A stretch of DNA of 49,729 nucleotides from Lachnospiraceae bacterium (GTDB taxonomy: Bacteria > Bacillota > Clostridia > Lachnospirales > Lachnospiraceae), in the NCBI GenBank assembly GCA_022796475.1, contig JAAWIS010000017.1, forward strand, positions 1 to 49,729, in the 5' to 3' direction. Each line of letters starts with the position of its first letter. Positions within the stretch are counted from its first letter, which is position 1. The notes under the pieces were generated by a model that was not told the DNA's origin, did no database searches, and worked only from the letters and a program-made list of their open reading frames with translations. Shown one piece after another: positions 16,916 to 25,351 of the stretch. Made by a program: the position numbers and the translations under genes.

Positions 16916-18085
16916 TTATCCTTTTTGGTCCAGTTTTCTGACAAATCGCTGGATTCTTCCTAAAGCTTCCTTTAAGCTTTTCAGAGAATAGGCATACGAA
17001 ATCCTCAGATACCCTTCTCCGCAGTTACCAAAGGCCGTTCCCGGCACTACCGCTACTTTTTCCTCCTGCAGCAGGCGGGTGGCGAATTCGTCTGATGTCA
17101 TGCCAAAACGCTTAATACTGGGAAAGGTGTAAAAAGCGCCGTAAGGTTCAAAGCAGTCAAGCCCCATCTGAGCATATGCATGCATCAGATAGCGGCGGCG
17201 CTGGTTATAGGATTCCCTCATCATTTCCACATCCCCATCCCCATTTTTCAGCGCAGACACTGCCGCGTATTGGCTGGTGGTAGGCGCGCACATGATGGCA
17301 AACTGGTGGATTTTCAGCATCTGCTTTAAAATAATTTCCGGAGCACACGCATAGCCCAAGCGCCACCCGGTCATTGCATACGCCTTGGAAAAACCATTGA
17401 TCAGAACAGTCCGTTCCTTCATTCCCGGAAAAGCTGCTATGGTTACATGTTTCTGCTTATAGGTCAGTTCGGCATAAATTTCATCTGAAATTACAAAAAG
17501 ATCCTTCTCTTTTATTACTTTTGCAATTTCTTCCAGCTCCTGCTTTTCCATAATAGCTCCGGTAGGGTTATTGGGAAAGGGCAGAATTAAAATTTTAGTC
17601 TTCGGCGTTATCTTTTCCAGAAGTTTCTCTTTCGTAAGCTTAAACTGATCCCTTTCTTCCAGTTCAATGATCACAGGAACGCCTCCTGCCAGTGTGACGC
17701 ACGGAACGTAAGACACATAGCTTGGCTGCGGCACTAATACTTCATCTCCGGGATTTACCATAGCGCGAAGAGCAATATCGATTGCTTCACTGCCGCCCAC
17801 CGTTATCATTACCTCACTGTCCGGATCATAAACTACTTCCATCCGGCGCTTTAAATAACTGCAGATTTCTCCTTTCAGCTCCTTTAAGCCTGCATTGGAT
17901 GTATAAAATGTCCTCCCTTTTTCAAGAGAGTAAATCCCTTCCTCCCGGATATGCCAGGGCGTATCAAAGTCCGGCTCGCCTACCCCAAGTGAAATAGCAT
18001 CCTTCATCTCACTTACGATATCAAAAAATTTGCGGATTCCTGAGGGCGGAATGGATACTATGGTATCTGACAGTGGGTTTCTCAT
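16916..18085 (-). CDS. PLP-dependent class I/II aminotransferase
   Basis: 389 residues. The fold-type I signature is clear: VGEPDFDTPWHI near the N terminus, NNPTGAIM, ISDEIYAELTY and the PLP-lysine motif INGFSKAYAMTGWRLGY, with RISYAYS near the C terminus. It resembles aspartate/aromatic aminotransferases (PatA/AspC-like), with substrate not settled by sequence. It overlaps the lrp gene by 4 nt (ATGA), so is translationally coupled to its probable regulator. Confidence 0.92.
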   Translation of the reverse strand: MRNPLSDTIVSIPPSGIRKFFDIVSEMKDAISLGVGEPDFDTPWHIREEGIYSLEKGRTFYTSNAGLKELKGEICSYLKRRMEVVYDPDSEVMITVGGSEAIDIALRAMVNPGDEVLVPQPSYVSYVPCVTLAGGVPVIIELEERDQFKLTKEKLLEKITPKTKILILPFPNNPTGAIMEKQELEEIAKVIKEKDLFVISDEIYAELTYKQKHVTIAAFPGMKERTVLINGFSKAYAMTGWRLGYACAPEIILKQMLKIHQFAIMCAPTTSQYAAVSALKNGDGDVEMMRESYNQRRRYLMHAYAQMGLDCFEPYGAFYTFPSIKRFGMTSDEFATRLLQEEKVAVVPGTAFGNCGEGYLRISYAYSLKSLKEALGRIQRFVRKLDQKG

Positions 18086-18564
18086 GGCGTAATCAACATC
18101 CTTTCATCCTGAACTAAATCCGCAATAACTGTCCCGTGATCTTTATATTTTTTCAATACGAAATGGGTTGCTGTACTCAGTACCGATTCCATTGGTGATA
18201 AGCGCTCAGAAACAAACTGTGCCACCTGGCGCATGGTCTTGCCTTCTATAAATACAGTAAAATCGTAAGCTCCTGACATCAAATATACGGCATTTACTTC
18301 ACTAAACTGATAAATTCTCTCGGCAATCTTATCAAATCCCATGCCCCTCTGGGGCGTTACCTTCACCTCAATCAAGGCCACTACCTTTTCATCACTGGTA
18401 TTATCCCAGTTTATCAGCGTATGGTATCCGCAGATAATATGTTCTTTTTCCATTTCAGCAATTTCATTTGCAACAGCCGTTTCGCTTTCCCCCAGCAGGA
18501 TTGCCAGATCTTTAATATCAATCCGGCTGTTCTTTTCCATTACTGCTAAAATTTTCTCTCTCAT
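18082..18564 (-). CDS. Lrp/AsnC-family transcriptional regulator
   Basis: 160 residues: N-terminal winged HTH (about 1-50, RIDIKDLAILLGESETAVANEI) and C-terminal RAM ligand domain (about 65-150, VALIEVKVTPQ, VYLMSGAYDFTVFIEG). Such proteins sense amino acids. The overlap with the aminotransferase gene suggests control of that gene or of a shared substrate. A long hairpin lies just upstream of its ribosome site (18587-18639). Confidence 0.92.
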   Translation of the reverse strand: MREKILAVMEKNSRIDIKDLAILLGESETAVANEIAEMEKEHIICGYHTLINWDNTSDEKVVALIEVKVTPQRGMGFDKIAERIYQFSEVNAVYLMSGAYDFTVFIEGKTMRQVAQFVSERLSPMESVLSTATHFVLKKYKDHGTVIADLVQDERMLITP

Positions 18565-18586
18565 AACTTATCCTCCATTTTTAAGA

Positions 18587-18639
18587 GAGCACTCCCGGAA
18601 ACTCCTTCCCTTCCTGCGGCTGAGTTTGCGAGAGTGCTC
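18587..18639 (-). promoter_or_regulatory. long hairpin in the leader of the lrp-like gene
   Basis: GAGCACTCTCGCAAACTC and GAGTTTCCGGGAGTGCTC pair on the minus strand with two mismatches. Only a short CTCTCTTAAAAA separates it from the GGAGG of the lrp-like gene. There is no proper T-tract, so it may be a weak terminator of the upstream gene or a leader structure. Confidence 0.55.
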
Positions 18640-18648
18640 CAAGGGTAC

Positions 18649-19242
18649 TTATAACGTGTCTGAAAAAATTCCGGCCTTAGTAACCCGGTACAGTTCATCT
18701 TCTCCCGGACGTTCCAAATACCCGGTTTCCTCTCCGTGCCGGATTTTCCTTACGCTTCCCTTTTCCACATGGCCGATAACAGCCGCCGGAATGCCAAGAT
18801 CTGCGCAGGCCTCCACAATCTGTCCCCCATTTTCTGCTGCTAGTACCAGGCAGTTTTCACAAAACAGGCGGTAGGGGTTACAGCCGCACCGTTCACAAAT
18901 TTCAATAGTACTTTGGCGGACCGGGATTTTTCTTGGAAAAAAGGTAAGCCCAATCCGGTAAGCGCCGGACAAATCCCATATTGCCTTAAAGATTCCGCCT
19001 TCTCCGGCAGGCTCTGTTTCCGTTGCCCCTAACTCCATAAGTTTTTGAAGATGGCTGGCTATATCTGGCTGAACTTCCGTCACCGCTTCCTGGAGAAACC
19101 TTTTGGAAAACCATTGGGAAAGCTCCTTTTCAAACACCCGGATCAGTTCTCTCGTTCCCTTTTGCCCCATATATCCTGCCACTACCAGATCCTCGCCCGG
19201 CTCCATCCTGCCGCTGCACTCTCGTTTCGGTGGTCGTATCAT
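18649..19242 (-). CDS. AIR synthase (PurM/HypE C-terminal)-like protein
   Basis: 197 residues. The second half resembles the C-terminal domain of AIR-synthase-related proteins (PurM, HypE, ThiL, SelD): LVLAAENGGQIVEACADLGIPAAVIGHV followed by VRKIRHGEETGYLERPGEDELYRV. The N-terminal ATP-binding half of the superfamily is not evident. A Cys-rich patch (CERCGCNPYRLFCENC) could bind metal and is unusual. Start ATG at 19242 behind AGAGGAATAAA. Function unknown. Confidence 0.6.
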   Translation of the reverse strand: MIRPPKRECSGRMEPGEDLVVAGYMGQKGTRELIRVFEKELSQWFSKRFLQEAVTEVQPDIASHLQKLMELGATETEPAGEGGIFKAIWDLSGAYRIGLTFFPRKIPVRQSTIEICERCGCNPYRLFCENCLVLAAENGGQIVEACADLGIPAAVIGHVEKGSVRKIRHGEETGYLERPGEDELYRVTKAGIFSDTL

Positions 19243-19277
19243 TTTATTCCTCTGATATTTCTTTCTCTTTGCATTCT

Positions 19278-20921
19278 CTACTGCCCTGAAAAAGGCACTT
19301 CTCCTGGCTGCTGGAAAGCCGGCTCTGACGGTGCAGCCGGAAGTATCACAGCCGGCTGTGTGGGAAGAGCCTCCTGCGGGGGCGCTGCCCCAGTTTCCGG
19401 CGCTGCCGTTTCCGGAACGCCTGCCTGCCCTGTTTCTGCCGGAACCTGGCTGCTATTTGATTCCTGGGGCGCCTGTTCCCTAAAAGAATCTGTGGGCATA
19501 CTTTGCTCCGTTCCCCCTTGGGAAGGGGTTTCCGGCGTTGGCACAGGTATGGTTTCCGGCGCCGGCAGCGGTACTGCCGCCGGAATCACAGGCCCTACTT
19601 GGACTATGGCAGGTGATGCGTGGTATGTGTCAGTACTTAACAAGATCCGCTCCTGCTCTACGCCATCCACTGTAATCACTTTCCATAATCTGGAACGAAT
19701 TCCCCTATGGGCAGACTGAACTTGTTTCCGGCTTCCAGGTGCCAGCGCTGCATTGGGAACTTCTCTTGGAGCGCCAGGATCAATTACATTCAGTGTTTCT
19801 GATATAAACTTTATTTCCCTGTTTGCCGGCCGTGTTTCTTTCCCATATATGGTGAAAACCAGAGTGCGCCCTTTCGTATACCCTTCCACATAAACTGGCG
19901 TTTCATAAGGATTGGTTACTTTAATATCTTTATACGTTCCTGCAATTGCAGCATCCTGGGACGGCTTTACATACCCCACGCTCATTGAATGGTTCTGCCT
20001 TTGGGTAATCTGAAGCTCTGCCAGCAAAGCAGCATTATAAAGAGTCGTGGCGATCTGGCACACGCCGCCTCCAATACTGTCTACCACCTGCCCATTTTCA
20101 TAAGCGGCTGCTGACCGATAGCCATTTGCAGCGGTAAACGGCTGCAGGCATTCATATCCAGACAAGGTTTCCCCCGGCATTAAAACATGACCGTTAATTT
20201 TCCCGGCTCCTACTGATAAATTTGTGGATCTGGCCTGCCCGCTGCTGGAAAAGTCAGTAGAAAAGCTTCCCAGCACATCTTGTATTGTTGCCAAATCAGC
20301 AGCTGTGATCCTTGGCTGGCTTTCTTCTACTACTGCCTCTGCTGCAACAGGCCCCCTAAGCCCTGCTTCTGCCGCCTGGCTTAATGCCGCAGATGTAGCT
20401 TCCAGGTTTACCCGCAGTCCCGTTGTTTCCGGAGTAATATGAAATTCCCCGTTCTCCCGGATAATCACAGCATCTCTGCTTTCTTCGTCAGCGCCGGAAC
20501 AAGCCTCTGTCACAAACGCATCAACGGCGCTCTTTTCCAGGGAAGTTTCCAGCCAAAGCTCTATGGGCGCTTCTTTTAAGTCAACAGCCATCATATACCG
20601 TTTCAGAAGATTACTGTCCTCATACTGGCTGACAGCCTCCTCTACCTGGCTTTTATTATTCCATTGAAATCCAAGATTATCTGCCGTAGTGCTTACAGGC
20701 ACCCCTCTAAGGTTTAGCGTAACCGTCTGCCCGGCCATGGCCGCCGCGTAGCCGTCTGCCTTTTTTTGGGCTTCCTCTGACGTAAGGCCGGCAAGGCTCT
20801 GCCCTTCTAACGACATGCCTTCCGGAAGTGTTGTTGGCGCTGCCAAAGCGGCTGTTGGCATCAGCATACTGGCTGCAACACCGCACAAAAGCTGCAGGCT
20901 CCTAAACAAGCATCTTCTCAT
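19278..20921 (-). CDS. exported VanW family protein with peptidoglycan-binding-like domain
   Basis: 547 residues: signal peptide (MRRCLFRSLQLLCG..., cleavage near ALAAP), a PG_binding_4-like domain (about 35-190), and a VanW domain (about 225-365) with GHVLMPGETLSGYECLQPF, SIGGGVCQIATTLYNAALLAEL and HSMSVGYVKPSQDAA. A Pro/Ala/Gln-rich tail of about 120 residues follows. VanW proteins occur beside some vancomycin-resistance operons and commonly in Firmicutes without resistance genes; biochemical role unknown. No van genes are nearby. Likely acts at the cell surface. Confidence 0.88.
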   Translation of the reverse strand: MRRCLFRSLQLLCGVAASMLMPTAALAAPTTLPEGMSLEGQSLAGLTSEEAQKKADGYAAAMAGQTVTLNLRGVPVSTTADNLGFQWNNKSQVEEAVSQYEDSNLLKRYMMAVDLKEAPIELWLETSLEKSAVDAFVTEACSGADEESRDAVIIRENGEFHITPETTGLRVNLEATSAALSQAAEAGLRGPVAAEAVVEESQPRITAADLATIQDVLGSFSTDFSSSGQARSTNLSVGAGKINGHVLMPGETLSGYECLQPFTAANGYRSAAAYENGQVVDSIGGGVCQIATTLYNAALLAELQITQRQNHSMSVGYVKPSQDAAIAGTYKDIKVTNPYETPVYVEGYTKGRTLVFTIYGKETRPANREIKFISETLNVIDPGAPREVPNAALAPGSRKQVQSAHRGIRSRLWKVITVDGVEQERILLSTDTYHASPAIVQVGPVIPAAVPLPAPETIPVPTPETPSQGGTEQSMPTDSFREQAPQESNSSQVPAETGQAGVPETAAPETGAAPPQEALPTQPAVILPAAPSEPAFQQPGEVPFSGQ

Positions 20922-20932
20922 AAACCTCTCAC

Positions 20933-21040
20933 CTACCGAATAAACTGCACTACCATGGGAAGCACCATGGCAACTACCAGCAGTACCACAATAATAGTGG
21001 ATACCACTTTTCTCGTTTTCTTATCGTTAAAATTCATCAT
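20933..21040 (-). CDS. 35-residue single-pass membrane peptide
   Basis: ATG at 21040, behind AAGAGGTGAGAAAAG, gives a short basic N terminus (NDKKTRK) followed by one strongly hydrophobic helix of about 20 residues and a stop 12 bp before the VanW-family gene. The good ribosome site, membrane-protein composition and tight position between the exonuclease and VanW genes support a real gene. Family not recognised; possible roles as a membrane regulator or stabiliser are speculation. Confidence 0.65.
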   Translation of the reverse strand: MMNFNDKKTRKVVSTIIVVLLVVAMVLPMVVQFIR

Positions 21041-21071
21041 CTTTTCTCACCTCTTTTAAGGATTATGTGCT

Positions 21072-21791
21072 CTAAACTCTCGTTTCCATTCTTCCGTACC
21101 TTGATATAATTTCATCCGTAAGCCTGGATGCTTCGTTCCTGGTCAAATCGCCAATCTGCACAGGTGCTTTTATTTTATGATATTTTAGCAATTCCTGCAA
21201 GCGTTCTTTTTGCCCTTTTGAAGCAGGCTGTTCTTTTTTTACTTTATAAATCAGTTCCCCTGGCCGAAAGCTTTCCGGAAAGGATTCTTGATACTGCTTT
21301 GCCAATTCCTGATACAGCATATGGGCTGCATACGCATCCCCTAATGCCCGGTGGCAGTTTTCCGCCTTAACCTGATAAAACCGGCAGGCATTTGCAAGGG
21401 TTTTAGACTCCTCCTTCGGCATAAAAAGCCTGCAAAGCTTTAGCGTATCGATTCCCTGCCGTTCCCACCCAATTCCCTGGTTCACGGCTGCCCGCTTTAG
21501 AAAACTGTAGTCAAAAAGAATCCTGTGTCCTAATAACGGAAGTCCCAGGCAAAAATCAGCCACATCTCCAATGATTTCCTGGATTTTGGGACTCTTTTTT
21601 ACCATTTCGTCTGTAATGCCGGTTAACGCCACAATACCTTCATTTAGCTCCCGCCCCGGATGGATCAGGCTGTGGAATCGTTCCTCTATTGTTCCGTTCC
21701 TAACCCGCAGCCCTCCGATTTCAATAATCTTATCTTTCTTTGGGTCCAAACCAGTTGTTTCAATATCCAGCGCTATATAGGAATTTTCCAT
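21072..21791 (-). CDS. DnaQ-like 3'-5' exonuclease
   Basis: 239 residues. Exonuclease motifs are intact: Exo I ALDIETTGLDP, Exo II LLGHRILFDYSFLK, and Exo IIIe NCHRALGDAYA. These supply the four acidic metal ligands and the histidine of the DEDDh group. It resembles the epsilon-type proofreading subunit or the exonuclease region of PolC, but is a stand-alone protein. A C-terminal about 60 residues (KGQKERLQELLKYHKIKAPV) are outside the core and probably helical. Role in repair or RNA/DNA trimming undetermined. Confidence 0.9.
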   Translation of the reverse strand: MENSYIALDIETTGLDPKKDKIIEIGGLRVRNGTIEERFHSLIHPGRELNEGIVALTGITDEMVKKSPKIQEIIGDVADFCLGLPLLGHRILFDYSFLKRAAVNQGIGWERQGIDTLKLCRLFMPKEESKTLANACRFYQVKAENCHRALGDAYAAHMLYQELAKQYQESFPESFRPGELIYKVKKEQPASKGQKERLQELLKYHKIKAPVQIGDLTRNEASRLTDEIISRYGRMETRV

Positions 21792-21873
21792 TTTAAACCC
21801 TTTCTCACCTTAAGCTGTCCGCACTGCCATTTTGGTCTTGCCCTTATTTACAGGTTAACCGAAATCGCAAAAA

Positions 21874-23625
21874 CTATCCTGGCAGGCAGATTTCAAACAC
21901 TGCTGCATTATGATTTAACGGATCCCTGTTTTTATAGTCAAACAGAAATGCTTTTTTATCCTTTGTCACTTCGATATGGGTCATATTGGCAAGCTGTTTG
22001 GAATCAAATCCCTGATATCCCTTTAAAAACTTTTCTTCTTTCTGCTCTTTCTGATAAAACAGCCGAATTTGGTCCCGCCAATTTTTTAAATTTCTGGCAA
22101 ATGCCGGACGGGACTTTACGTTATCTCTTAAATAGAGATCCATTGTCAGCGTGTCACGAAGGGTTTCTGTTTCCTCAGGAAACTGTGCCTGAATCCATTG
22201 GAACATAATTTCATATCTTTTCTGCCTGCTGTGTCCGACTTCTGACAAATTCTGCTTTTGATACCAGTCCGCCAAGGCTTCAAAGAGTTGAATGGGCCTG
22301 GAAAACAGCATTTCCAGATGTGTGATGGTCTGTATAAATTGACCGCTGTTATAGTAAACTTCCACCATTTCCTCGATCTGCTTCAGCCTTAAAATATCCT
22401 GAAAGCTAATCCATTTGGTGGACAATACTTCGTATGGAGGCAATTCTCCAGCCTGCAAATCATAGGATCTTTTCTGTTCCTCCATATAAGAGCCTTTCAG
22501 CACTTTTAAAAAGCCAAGCTGAAGCTGATCCGGCTTCATTCGGTACACCTGATCAAAGGAATGGCAAAACTGCTCAAAATCCTCAAAGGGCAGACCTGCA
22601 ATCAAATCTAAATGCTGATGGATATTCCTTCCTGCCCTGACTTTAGCAACCATCCGCTTTACCTGGTCCAGATCCATTTTTCTTCGTATGGCTTCTATGG
22701 TTTTTGGATTCGTGGACTGAATGCCGATTTCTAACTGGATCAATCCAGGCCGCATACGCCGAAGCAGCAAAACCGTTTCTTCGTCCAGACAGTCTGCAGC
22801 GATTTCAAAATGGAAATTAGTCACTCCATTATCATGCTGCCAGATATAGGTCCAAATTTCCATTGCATGAGGTTTGCTGCAGTTAAAAGTCCGATCCACA
22901 AACTTCACCTGGGATACCTTCCGATCCAGAAAAAACTGAAGCTCCTCCTTCACCCCTTTAAGATTCCGAAACCGCACCGCCCGCTCAATAGAAGACAAGC
23001 AATAGCTGCAGGAATAAGGGCAGCCACGGCTGCTCTCATAGTAAATGATCCGATGGGCAAAGTCTTCCTCTTTCATGTTGTTGTAAGGAAAGGGAATCCT
23101 GTTTAAATCCATAGGCAAAGGCCTGGGATTGATGCGAATCTCCTCCACGCCCCTTTTAGCCAGCCGATACCCAATTCCTGGAATCTCTTCCAATCCATCT
23201 CCTTCTTTGCCGCTCCCAGCCCTTATCTTTTCGTAATACAGAACCAGCCGTGCAAAAATTTCTTCCCCTTCCCCTGCCATAATTCCAGTTACCTGAGGAA
23301 ATTGCTGCAGAAGCTCTTTGCTGTTATAAGAAACCTCAGGACCCCCCAGCCAGATTCTTGTTTCGGGCAGAATCTTTGGAAGGTCCTGAAGCAAACCGGT
23401 TACATATTCTATATTCCAAATATAACAGGAAAATCCTACTACATCTGGTCTTTTCTCATAAATGTCTGCTAAGATCTGCTGACGGGAATGATTAATGGTA
23501 TATTCTCCAATGGAAATCTCAGGAGCAAGATCCGAAAGTTCCTGCTCTGCATACGCTTTTAAACAATACACGCCTAAATTAGAATGGATATATTTGGCAT
23601 TGATGGCTGCAAGCAAATATTTCAT
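21874..23625 (-). CDS. B12-binding radical SAM protein (DUF4080 C-terminal)
   Basis: 583 residues. The N-terminal about 130 resembles a cobalamin-binding Rossmann domain (VVGFSCYIWN, IWLGGPEVSY, ITGIMAGEGEE). The radical SAM core starts at ESSRGCPYSCSYCLSS (C-x3-C-x2-C). The last about 150 residues match the DUF4080 region seen in these proteins. The family is common in Clostridia and bacteroidetes; substrate unknown. It lies 24 bp downstream of the dCMP deaminase gene start-side partner in the same strand run, so may be co-transcribed with it. Confidence 0.87.
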   Translation of the reverse strand: MKYLLAAINAKYIHSNLGVYCLKAYAEQELSDLAPEISIGEYTINHSRQQILADIYEKRPDVVGFSCYIWNIEYVTGLLQDLPKILPETRIWLGGPEVSYNSKELLQQFPQVTGIMAGEGEEIFARLVLYYEKIRAGSGKEGDGLEEIPGIGYRLAKRGVEEIRINPRPLPMDLNRIPFPYNNMKEEDFAHRIIYYESSRGCPYSCSYCLSSIERAVRFRNLKGVKEELQFFLDRKVSQVKFVDRTFNCSKPHAMEIWTYIWQHDNGVTNFHFEIAADCLDEETVLLLRRMRPGLIQLEIGIQSTNPKTIEAIRRKMDLDQVKRMVAKVRAGRNIHQHLDLIAGLPFEDFEQFCHSFDQVYRMKPDQLQLGFLKVLKGSYMEEQKRSYDLQAGELPPYEVLSTKWISFQDILRLKQIEEMVEVYYNSGQFIQTITHLEMLFSRPIQLFEALADWYQKQNLSEVGHSRQKRYEIMFQWIQAQFPEETETLRDTLTMDLYLRDNVKSRPAFARNLKNWRDQIRLFYQKEQKEEKFLKGYQGFDSKQLANMTHIEVTKDKKAFLFDYKNRDPLNHNAAVFEICLPG

Positions 23626-23649
23626 ATCCCTTTTTCCGCCCCTTTTTCG

Positions 23650-24144
23650 CTACACCTGAATTTTAATCAGCCTTCCGGTAGGCTCATACTGGTAGTACCG
23701 GACTCCGGCGGCATTTAGCATCCGCTTGGAAGCTCTGACCTGAGGGGTATCTGCATATTTGTCACTGCCATAAACCAAAGTCTTAATGCCAGCCTGAATA
23801 ATCGCTTTGGCACACTCATTGCAGGGAAATAAGGTTACATACAGCTTGCTTCCCTCCAGGCTTCCTCCCCGGTAATTTAAAATCGCATTCAGCTCACTGT
23901 GAGTGGTATAAAAATACTTTGCATTATAGGGATCTTCCTGTTCCTTTTCCTTATCCCATGGAAATTCATCATCGGAACAGCCTTTGGGAAATCCATTATA
24001 TCCCATAGACAGAATTTTATTGTCCTGGCTCACAATACATGCTCCCACCTGGGTGCTTGGATCTTTGGAACGCAGCGCTGATAATTCAGCAACTCCCATA
24101 AAATATTCATCCCAGGTAATATGGTCTTCTCTTTTCTGTGACAT
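23650..24144 (-). CDS. dCMP deaminase (ComEB-like)
   Basis: 164 residues of the zinc-dependent cytidine/deoxycytidylate deaminase family. Zinc ligands and the catalytic Glu are in THSELNAIL (H-x-E) and LFPCNECAKAII (P-C-x2-C). The stretch DPSTQVGACIV and GYNGFPKGCSDD match dCMP deaminases. It supplies dUMP for thymidylate synthesis. Annotated in Firmicutes as ComE operon protein 2 by homology, although no competence operon is seen here. Confidence 0.92.
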   Translation of the reverse strand: MSQKREDHITWDEYFMGVAELSALRSKDPSTQVGACIVSQDNKILSMGYNGFPKGCSDDEFPWDKEKEQEDPYNAKYFYTTHSELNAILNYRGGSLEGSKLYVTLFPCNECAKAIIQAGIKTLVYGSDKYADTPQVRASKRMLNAAGVRYYQYEPTGRLIKIQV

Positions 24145-24173
24145 ATCTGTCCTCCCCTCGTTTTGTCAGCACC

Positions 24174-25328
24174 TTACACCTGCAAAATCCGATACCCGGC
24201 TGCCTTGCTGAGCCGGTTCATAATCGCACCTCCCAGATGGGATTGAGAAAAACTTTCGGAATAAATATAATCCGCACCCAGATCGTCAAATTCCCGCAGT
24301 ACTCCATACAAATTATGTGCTACGGAAGCTTCACTGGCCCGTTTTCCTATGCTCCGCTTAAGCCTTACGGTATAGAGATCCATGGTTTCATCGGTGCAGA
24401 TTACCCCAACCCTTACCCCGGCCTTTTCCATTTCCATAGCAGCCTCATTTACCTTCCAGGCCATATAAAAGGTTTCCGGCTTTAAATTCCAATTTTTTCC
24501 GCCGGACATCTGGCTGGAAACGAAACTGTGAAGGCGGTTTCCCGGTGTATAAAGCTGCTCTATGGTTTCTTCCTTCACTTCAAACAGAGCCAGCTCTGCC
24601 TTAGGCGCATAATGCTTATACTTCATCCCCGGCGCTTTTGGGCGTGCTCCGTCTTCCATAGGCCCAAGAATGGCCGGATCAATGAAAACCTGATCGAATA
24701 TTTCATCCAGCATTTCCTGGGTTACCGCCCCAGGCCGGAGAATAACCGGCACCGGGCCGGATACATCCACAATGGTAGACTCCACGCCGATTCCTACTTG
24801 TCCCCCGTCTATCACCATCTCAATCTTTCCATCCATGTCCTGCCATACGTGATCGGCTGTGGTAGGGCTTGGACGCCCTGATGTGTTGGCACTGGGAGCT
24901 GCCACCGGAACACCGGCCAGACGGATTAACTGGCTTGCTATCGGATCGTCCGGCATCCTGATCGCTACTGTATTAAGCCCCCCTGTGGTGCTGTCCGGAA
25001 CTAAATCACTTTTGAGAAACACCATAGTCAGGGGACCCGGCCAAAAAGTTTCTGCCAGAATCCTGCCTGCCCCGGGAATTTCCTTCACCAGTGAAGGCAG
25101 CTCTTCCATACAGGAAATATGGACAATCAAAGGATTATCTGACGGGCGCCCTTTTGCTCCATAAATCTTTTTGGCTGCCGATTCATCCAGCGCATTTCCT
25201 CCCAGACCGTAAACCGTTTCTGTAGGAAACGCCACTAAGCCGCCCTCTCTTACTATCCGGGCGGCTTCCAAAAGCTCTTCTTCTTTGGGATGGTTTCTGT
25301 CTTTGATTATCACTCTCTTTGTATCCAT
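24174..25328 (-). CDS. L-threonylcarbamoyladenylate synthase (Sua5/YwlC type)
   Basis: 384 residues: a YrdC domain (about 10-210) with GGLVAFPTETVYGLGGNA and KGRPSDNPLIVHI, and a linker and Sua5 C-terminal domain (about 235-384). It makes threonylcarbamoyl-AMP from threonine, bicarbonate and ATP for the t6A37 modification of ANN-decoding tRNAs. The longer two-domain Sua5 form is present, rather than the short YrdC form. Start ATG at 25328; 23 bp separate it from the dnaB stop. Confidence 0.93.
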   Translation of the reverse strand: MDTKRVIIKDRNHPKEEELLEAARIVREGGLVAFPTETVYGLGGNALDESAAKKIYGAKGRPSDNPLIVHISCMEELPSLVKEIPGAGRILAETFWPGPLTMVFLKSDLVPDSTTGGLNTVAIRMPDDPIASQLIRLAGVPVAAPSANTSGRPSPTTADHVWQDMDGKIEMVIDGGQVGIGVESTIVDVSGPVPVILRPGAVTQEMLDEIFDQVFIDPAILGPMEDGARPKAPGMKYKHYAPKAELALFEVKEETIEQLYTPGNRLHSFVSSQMSGGKNWNLKPETFYMAWKVNEAAMEMEKAGVRVGVICTDETMDLYTVRLKRSIGKRASEASVAHNLYGVLREFDDLGADYIYSESFSQSHLGGAIMNRLSKAAGYRILQV

Positions 25329-25351
25329 ATTGTCATTTTCCTTTATCTTCC

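Noticed and set aside
19278-20921. VanW gene as evidence of vancomycin resistance
   Set aside because: No vanA/B-type ligase, VanH, VanX, or VanS/VanR genes adjoin it; stand-alone VanW-family proteins are common in Firmicutes.
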